A stretch of 18,477 nt of DNA from assembly GCA_007116965.1 (NCBI GenBank), contig SKHJ01000003.1, forward strand, positions 1 through 18,477, read 5' to 3'. The notes below the pieces were generated by a model that was not told the DNA's origin, searched no databases, and was given only the letters and a program-made list of their open reading frames with translations. Below are positions 14,201-18,477 of this stretch, piece after piece. The translations under genes were made by a program, and so were the position numbers. Position 1 is the stretch's first letter. Each line of letters opens with the position of its first letter. The DNA comes from Candidatus Kaiserbacteria bacterium. Lineage in GTDB: Bacteria > Patescibacteriota > Minisyncoccia > Phycocordibacterales > UBA918.

Positions 14201-17200
14201 TGGTTCTGACACCGTGATCTGTTCGGAGAAGTCACCAGATCGATTGGTCTGGACAGTATCTCGCCTGATTTCTGTCAGCTGTTTTTCTGAATGGAAGTAA
14301 AAGCCACCATCGACCTCTTGGCGCCGAAAGGTGTCCCACGTCACTTTATACACTGTATAGTCAATATTCTGCACTCGCACTGGTGTTCCTGAAATATCGA
14401 CAGTTTTCATCCTAACCGTCACTGGCTCGTTGACACGACTGAAAAACGGATCTGTGCGTACCCCTAGATACACATCTGAGTAATGAACGATAAAGGAATG
14501 CTGGGTAGAAACACTTCGTCCATCGGCATCTGTTGCAGTTACCTGATACGTCAGTAAGCGACTAGCTGTTTCTTCACCATTGGGAAAGAGCTCATCAAGC
14601 GACAATCGTTCACGAATTACTGCCTGACCATTTTGGTCTAACTTAACCTCACCACGGTACAAGAACTGATCACCGAACCAGCAGGTGTAGCAGAAATACC
14701 ACTGACTACCAAAGCTGAAAAATTCATCTTGGTATCTGTCAAAAAAGTACTGCTGACTAACCACTGAATACGACACCGTCCCCGCCTGGACCGGAGCACC
14801 AAAATAGTATTCTGCATCGATATGTAATTCTACTTCATCACCATTGATGTACTCCTCTCGTTCAGTCGTGGCCGTCAAGCGAAATGGCGACCCTTCGTAT
14901 TCCTCTACCTGAAAGGTAAAGCGTTGATCAAAGGCGATAATTTGATAGCGACCCAGAGGCGCATCATTTGGCAAATCAATACTGGCTGCAAAGGTACCGT
15001 AGCGACTAATCGGCAGTTCACCACTATAGATTTCCTCGTTCCGACTATTACGGATCTCCACCGTGACCATCTCACCGGTTACGGTCTCAAACTCACCGTC
15101 AAAACCAACACGATCAATCCCACGTAGGTGTACCGTCTGGCCAGGTCGGTAGATAGGTCGATCGGTGTAGACGTACGTCCGCGCAGTACTGCGGCTCGCT
15201 TGGCGATTCTGGAGCATATCAGCCCAATTAGCTACAACCGCTGTGCGGTTACCCACCCTAACCACTGCACCAACCACATTAGCTTCAGCGGCAGGTTGCG
15301 CAATCCCTTCCCTGTTCGTGACCGCACTGTTACCCGGTCGTACTTGGCCGTCAATTTTATGGAACTGGGTCACCGTTGCTCCAAAGATTGGTGACAAAGA
15401 TGCAGTATCAACTACCCAGTACAAATTTGGCTGGCGAGCAACTGCTGCTGCATGAAAATCATCAGCTCTGGGGTGGAGTAATTCTCGTTGAATACTCGGA
15501 TTGTACGTGAGTTCTTTCTTCGCCAATGATAGATCTGTCACACTGACATAGACCCGTTCAAAGTGTTGGCCCCGATTAGCGCCAAATCCCGTTTGATGCT
15601 CGGGGTGTGAGAAAGTTATAATATAATGACCGGCTGGTTCGTTCGTATACTCTGCCAAATTGACTTGGAAGTAGTTTAGCTCCCAATAACGATTTGGTAG
15701 CTCGATCCGCTCCTCTCGCTGGGCCGTACAGAGACCACGCTGGATGCCTGTGGTGTTACTTGGTCGGTCGGCCACAAAACGTAAGAACTGCTCGGGAGTT
15801 GTCTCGCAGACGTGCATATTCATGTACGTCATATTTTCAACAGCAAATGTCAAGGTGGTCGTGTCTGGAGTCGTCACTGTGTATTGTTTCTGAAGGTGAT
15901 GAAAGCGAGTGTCTCGATTGGTGACTCGCTCGGTAGTAAAGCGAGCAGTTGCTTCAGCCCGCTGCCCAAACTGATCAACCAGTCTGACAACAATTTCATA
16001 CGTTGTCTCGGGCAACAAGCCGTAATTTATTCGTGTTTGAAACTCGCCCACACGACACACTGGTTGATTCATACTGTCAGTAATGAGACGACTACCTTGC
16101 CAGCGTCCAAAGACAATACGCTCAGAAGCAGTAATGTAGCTTCCCATACCAGCATCCCCAGGCTGCTGCAGTGGTGTGGTCGAACATACGTACAAATGGT
16201 CAACTGCGGCTGCCGTTCGCTGATGATTCGGTACTAACCGTGCGATAGAAAATTCTGGGTACACATTCACACTCTTACGAATCGGTTGCTGGTTATAGAC
16301 AAAGCCACTTGGCGCGACAAGAGAATGTAGGTCAAGAGCTAGTACATCTCCAGGCGCAAACTGCTCTGGCGCAAATTGTAATCGTAGCACTCGCCGATCA
16401 GTCTCTCGCTCACAGGGTGCACGACGAGCCCAAAGCAGGCCTGTATGTACTTCCCGACACCGCTCACCGTAGGAAACTGCAACCAAGCCATTGGCTGTTA
16501 TTCTTGAATCATCCAACGAAACCTCATCATACAATTCAACAACCAAGACGCCCTCGGGGTCAAACATATCCTGCCGTACCAGCGTTGAACGATCAGATTC
16601 TGCCCGTATCTCACGGACAATGGTCGGTACTTCTAAACGCTCGGTACGACGTTGACTGATTGGGTTCACTCCAAACAAAGCATGCGCCTGGGTAATCTCT
16701 ACCTCATACGCTGTGGCAAAATCCCACACTCGAGGACGGCCATGTGAATCTCGCACCGGACGAATCTCCAGTACTCGCTGGTCGGTCACAGTCTCAGTCA
16801 CTCCTGGCGAAGCTGTTCGAGTGGCCTGGCCGTAGGTTATCTCAATTGGCACCCGATCTCCCACGGCCGTCCGTACTGTTACATGGCTCCTCATACGATC
16901 TATATCGACCGGCATATTGAACTGCACCTTAATAGAGTCATTAAAATTCATCGACCCACTGCTGATAGATTCATACTCCAAACGCCGAGTAGAAAAAGTG
17001 TGTGTGAACGGCTCTGCCAACACTCCATCAAGTGACCGAATTGGCGGCACCCGCACTTCGTAACGAGCAGCTGGCCGTAAAGTAGTGTCAGGTATGAATT
17101 GCAGATTTCTCGTTGACACCCACTTGAATCGACCTGGTGTAGCCGGCTCGATCTCTATTGGTACATCGACAGCCTCCACCTGGTTGAGCGTAGTCACTGG

Positions 17201-17794
17201 CACCATCGGCCGACTGAAGACAATAGTTATTGGTGTCGCCTCATGCACCGCTGTACCTGTAGCCGGAAAAACCGCTTGTACCGCCGGATCGTCTGTAACC
17301 AAAAACGAGCCTGATAAGGTGCCAATCTCGGTCTCTAGTGCGACAGCAACATGATCACCGACTGATAGTGCTGATTCTGGTTGAAAATAGTACACACGCT
17401 CACCACTCTCGGTCTCTATCTCCGCTGTTGAGACCCAGTTACCGAGCAACTCAGGCGTGAAGGTAATCTGGGTCGCGATGTCATGTACCGGTATATGTGC
17501 CGGCACAGCAATCGGAATGTACGCGCTTTTTGATAGTTCAGCCGGTACGAAGGTGTAGGTGGTTGCAAATCCTATATCTGCCTTATCAGTACCTATATGT
17601 GTAACGAGGTACCCGATTCCTACCAATGCCAGCAGGACCAGCAGCACACCCCCAAACAACCACCTCGAACGTCCTGTCGACTTCTCTAATTCTTCGTCCG
17701 TGGCAGTTTCCGGGTAAGATTCAATTTGTGGTACTACAACTTGTTTATTTGACTCAAACCCAGTCGATCCACTAGTTTGATGCAATTCTTCCAT
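11258..17794 (-). CDS. Large membrane-anchored bacterial alpha-2-macroglobulin lacking the thioester cysteine
   Basis: Bacterial alpha-2-macroglobulins trap proteases outside the cytoplasmic membrane: a bait loop is cut, the protein closes, and a thioester binds the attacker. The 2178-residue product (ATG at 17794; an in-frame GTG at 17803 would add three residues) is longer than E. coli YfhM (about 1650). Residues 1-44 are hydrophilic, 45-65 form a membrane helix, and the rest should be outside. There is no lipobox. MG-type beta domains follow, with the hallmark YTDRPIYRPGQ at 876-886. A bait-like Gly/Asp/Pro-rich stretch (about 1405-1440) precedes the A2M core TAFWDAAVVTDERG (Phe1442). The helical thioester domain is recognisable (TDGGFAYS; RWLLAVRDRDQRWYS), but at the CxEQ position it reads QAEQ (1648-1651), with no cysteine anywhere in the domain. 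All eight cysteines form four close pairs: 446/461, 537/580, 663/689 and 1035/1038. The gene is convergent with the PBP1C gene. Identity is secure; mode of action is open. Confidence 0.94.
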   Translation of the reverse strand: MEELHQTSGSTGFESNKQVVVPQIESYPETATDEELEKSTGRSRWLFGGVLLVLLALVGIGYLVTHIGTDKADIGFATTYTFVPAELSKSAYIPIAVPAHIPVHDIATQITFTPELLGNWVSTAEIETESGERVYYFQPESALSVGDHVAVALETEIGTLSGSFLVTDDPAVQAVFPATGTAVHEATPITIVFSRPMVPVTTLNQVEAVDVPIEIEPATPGRFKWVSTRNLQFIPDTTLRPAARYEVRVPPIRSLDGVLAEPFTHTFSTRRLEYESISSGSMNFNDSIKVQFNMPVDIDRMRSHVTVRTAVGDRVPIEITYGQATRTASPGVTETVTDQRVLEIRPVRDSHGRPRVWDFATAYEVEITQAHALFGVNPISQRRTERLEVPTIVREIRAESDRSTLVRQDMFDPEGVLVVELYDEVSLDDSRITANGLVAVSYGERCREVHTGLLWARRAPCERETDRRVLRLQFAPEQFAPGDVLALDLHSLVAPSGFVYNQQPIRKSVNVYPEFSIARLVPNHQRTAAAVDHLYVCSTTPLQQPGDAGMGSYITASERIVFGRWQGSRLITDSMNQPVCRVGEFQTRINYGLLPETTYEIVVRLVDQFGQRAEATARFTTERVTNRDTRFHHLQKQYTVTTPDTTTLTFAVENMTYMNMHVCETTPEQFLRFVADRPSNTTGIQRGLCTAQREERIELPNRYWELNYFQVNLAEYTNEPAGHYIITFSHPEHQTGFGANRGQHFERVYVSVTDLSLAKKELTYNPSIQRELLHPRADDFHAAAVARQPNLYWVVDTASLSPIFGATVTQFHKIDGQVRPGNSAVTNREGIAQPAAEANVVGAVVRVGNRTAVVANWADMLQNRQASRSTARTYVYTDRPIYRPGQTVHLRGIDRVGFDGEFETVTGEMVTVEIRNSRNEEIYSGELPISRYGTFAASIDLPNDAPLGRYQIIAFDQRFTFQVEEYEGSPFRLTATTEREEYINGDEVELHIDAEYYFGAPVQAGTVSYSVVSQQYFFDRYQDEFFSFGSQWYFCYTCWFGDQFLYRGEVKLDQNGQAVIRERLSLDELFPNGEETASRLLTYQVTATDADGRSVSTQHSFIVHYSDVYLGVRTDPFFSRVNEPVTVRMKTVDISGTPVRVQNIDYTVYKVTWDTFRRQEVDGGFYFHSEKQLTEIRRDTVQTNRSGDFSEQITVSEPGSYEVHASYTDGRGNTQQSIVQFYARGEGSVSVPRNNNYTLNMSVSQPEVSVGQTGSVLITTPHERARALITTERGQIFTYEVVDIVGGLHVHEFPVTAQYVPNIYVTAVLHAAEPAVQFNSVEFFVDRAQRRVVVDVTPNKTSYLPGDEVVLDIKTRSATGEPVSAEVSVAVADLSVLALVGNPKKDPLQFFYSGFPHTISTASNLKNILHEVDVPDGTKGGDGVNPEDLALQPRGDFRDTAFWDAAVVTDERGRASVAFTLPDNLTTWQIEAVAVTEDTRFGTDYTEFTSRKDVMVQPLTPRFFIAGDTVYIGAQVFNQTDRHETFTVSFVSESLPLAGRNEQSVRIRSGESQTVFFRTEIPPSWQPNHTLTLSARGGGFADTVIRTIPMQLDRIYESVATAGMTPGGVATEYLFIPDSIATDRGGVSVTTGSSMRGFFKPVVAYIAQAEQSRWFLNNLYQVATLAHIYNVGGVDDVNEITISVGSQEKTVARAVEAALKTVREAQRTDGGFAYSFQSRSSVPLTISIIPILLDLRDLGYEIEDSLIRSALQFVNNQMRQHEPNIQRRTDLAFHYAHGMQRLGDFQIDLFISNLLTTTPGNRQLADLPNSQLLRKAQLPVGQYMNAQQRTEIYRQLINRVVQSGRGAVLRDPRQSNAFRISNQIRHSAQLLQLLIEEEVQYPQLDEMTRWLLAVRDRDQRWYSDELTYHVVRVLHRYVLETEEGSVDNGEVVISKAGTEWFTHEFSLRQPVQQTSVALADMARNQLLPVQFMRTPAGSLYYDLLLRYTLPAATIPPRDEGITITRTLRHLGDTSLRSEIQRGDIVVGELTITIPDSGHDMTVSAPIPAGFSLVNLNLATEDQDIVNRDTVAVNSNTSSWWDLLRGHTRVQTALLAGLGADTREPITPRHRQLPVEREELSDSSAELYLTGLPAGVYRYQYFMRAQTPGTYLQLPAKASLVYFPEVFGRTTTDYITINQ

Positions 17795-17805
17795 TGTATA
17801 CACTT

Positions 17806-17814
17806 AGTATATCA
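17806..17814 (-). promoter_or_regulatory. Extended -10 promoter of the macroglobulin gene
   Basis: On the minus strand TGA-TATACT forms an extended -10 at 17814-17806. The predicted start point near 17799 gives a leader of about 5 nt before the ATG at 17794, and it places the alternative GTG at 17803 outside the transcript, which favours the ATG. Confidence 0.55.
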
Positions 17815-17862
17815 CTTGCAGTACCCTCACCAGGCACCTCCTGTGCTTAAAACCAGCATCAA

Positions 17863-18181
17863 CTACTCTTCAGTACCAGTATGCGACTGTAAGAAGTCAT
17901 CCGACACAGAAATCTGCCAATCACCGGCTAAGCCCAGAAGATACAGGGCGAGTTTGAAAAATTGCCACCTCAGTCTGCTTCTTTTAGGTCATTTATGTCG
18001 GTATAGCAAAGTGAAAGTTGCCCTACCACAACCGGGCGACCGTATTTTTTATACCAGTCGATGACTATCGACACTCCAAACCCTTTAATGTAGCTAGTGA
18101 GCCGCGTCGTAGTTACCAGGAATAGCCACATATCCTCGCTCACTCAAGTAGTGTGAGTACTAATCGTGTGACGTTGTAGCG
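17863..18181 (-). pseudogene. Possible decayed coding region in shifting frames
   Basis: No intact gene of normal size is found in this stretch of nearly 400 bp. On the minus strand, three adjoining open segments read like protein but lie in two frames. One ends ERGYVAIPGNYDAAH at a stop near 18095. A second, with its own ATG at 18131, runs to a TGA at 17970 (53 residues, including DWYKKYGRPVVVGQLSL). A third runs to the TAG at 17863 (including LALYLLGLAGDWQISVSDD). The joins would need a +1 and then a -1 shift, as if two compensating indels broke one gene. I cannot name a family. The 53-residue frame could instead be a genuine small gene, or the whole pattern could be chance. Confidence 0.3.
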
Positions 18182-18190
18182 GTTACTACT

Positions 18191-18477
18191 TTACTCGAGC
18201 GACTTGGTATCCGAAACACGCCCGTGCATGATGTTGTGTATTTTCTCCTGCTCTACGCGCTTTGCTTCTCTTTTTTCTTCTCGGTTGGCTAGATTTGCTT
18301 CGAGGTTGGCTAAATGAAAGTGGGCCAGCTGGCAAAACCGATCGCGTTCAACAGCCGACTGAAAACGTAGACGGACACCAACATACTCTTTCCATCGTCG
18401 CCACCAATACTTAGACTGCGTATACTCAATCATCATCTCTTGCTCGGCAAGCGTGCGCACCTGCGCTACCGATTCCC
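18191..18477 (-). CDS. C-terminal part of an unrecognised charged protein (partial)
   Basis: The frame is open through the right edge of the window (upstream codons read ESVAQ before the GTG at 18460), so the visible 95 residues are probably the C-terminal end of a longer protein. The segment is highly charged and almost certainly helical: an aromatic/basic patch (YWWRRWKEYVGVRLRF) is followed by a heptad-like Leu/Ala/Glu/Arg stretch (LANLEANLANREEKREAKR) that looks like a coiled coil. There is no membrane segment or known catalytic motif in the visible part. It ends in TAA about 60 bp before the broken-frame region. I do not recognise a family and infer no function. Confidence 0.55.
   Translation of the reverse strand, partial: ESVAQVRTLAEQEMMIEYTQSKYWWRRWKEYVGVRLRFQSAVERDRFCQLAHFHLANLEANLANREEKREAKRVEQEKIHNIMHGRVSDTKSLE

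Noticed and set aside
17777..18064. 95-codon plus-strand frame
   Set aside because: It begins inside the macroglobulin gene, has no translation signal, and the opposite strand looks more protein-like.

Overview
This window looks like chromosomal DNA from an uncultured bacterium, most likely of the Candidate Phyla Radiation (Patescibacteria, parcubacterial type). That placement is inference from gene content, tight packing, poor Shine-Dalgarno use and the style of the proteins; no marker here proves it. The genetic code is standard: TAA, TAG and TGA all end convincing genes, and a release factor 2 gene is present, so UGA is not recoded.

Layout, left to right. (1) 1-160: the start of a leftward gene, possibly an IS481-type transposase, with palindromic DNA and a strong promoter pointing at the next gene. 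(2) 300-1517: a DEAD-box RNA helicase. (3) 1523-3253: a membrane PAS histidine kinase divergent from a stand-alone receiver, sharing a 72-bp promoter region. (4) 3323-3396: tRNA-Gln(UUG). (5) 3475-7665, leftward: a compact prfB-ftsE-ftsX-pyrG cluster. The encoded RF2 lacks much of its N-terminal domain. (6) 7805-8263: an unrecognised small single-span membrane protein with the window's only clear Shine-Dalgarno sequence and a good terminator. (7) 8320-8634: a non-coding stretch with a long imperfect inverted repeat and a second stem-loop. (8) 8635-9075: msrB, divergent from (9) 9160-11268, a PBP1C-type bifunctional penicillin-binding protein. (10) 11258-17794, leftward: a 2178-residue bacterial alpha-2-macroglobulin whose 3' end overlaps the PBP1C gene tail to tail by 11 bp. 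(11) 17863-18181: a stretch with short open segments in shifting frames, perhaps a decayed gene. (12) 18191-18477: the C-terminal end of an unrecognised charged protein.

Two themes stand out. First, most genes that begin a transcription unit have a -10 hexamer only about 6-14 bp upstream of the start codon, often with an extended TGn motif, so their mRNAs should be leaderless or nearly so. Second, the PBP1C/alpha-2-macroglobulin pair, known in Proteobacteria as a periplasmic repair-and-defence pair, is kept here in altered form: the macroglobulin has no thioester cysteine (QAEQ instead of CxEQ), is anchored by a transmembrane helix with a cytoplasmic tail rather than as a lipoprotein, has its eight cysteines in four close pairs, and is convergent with its partner. 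I see no CRISPR array and no rRNA.
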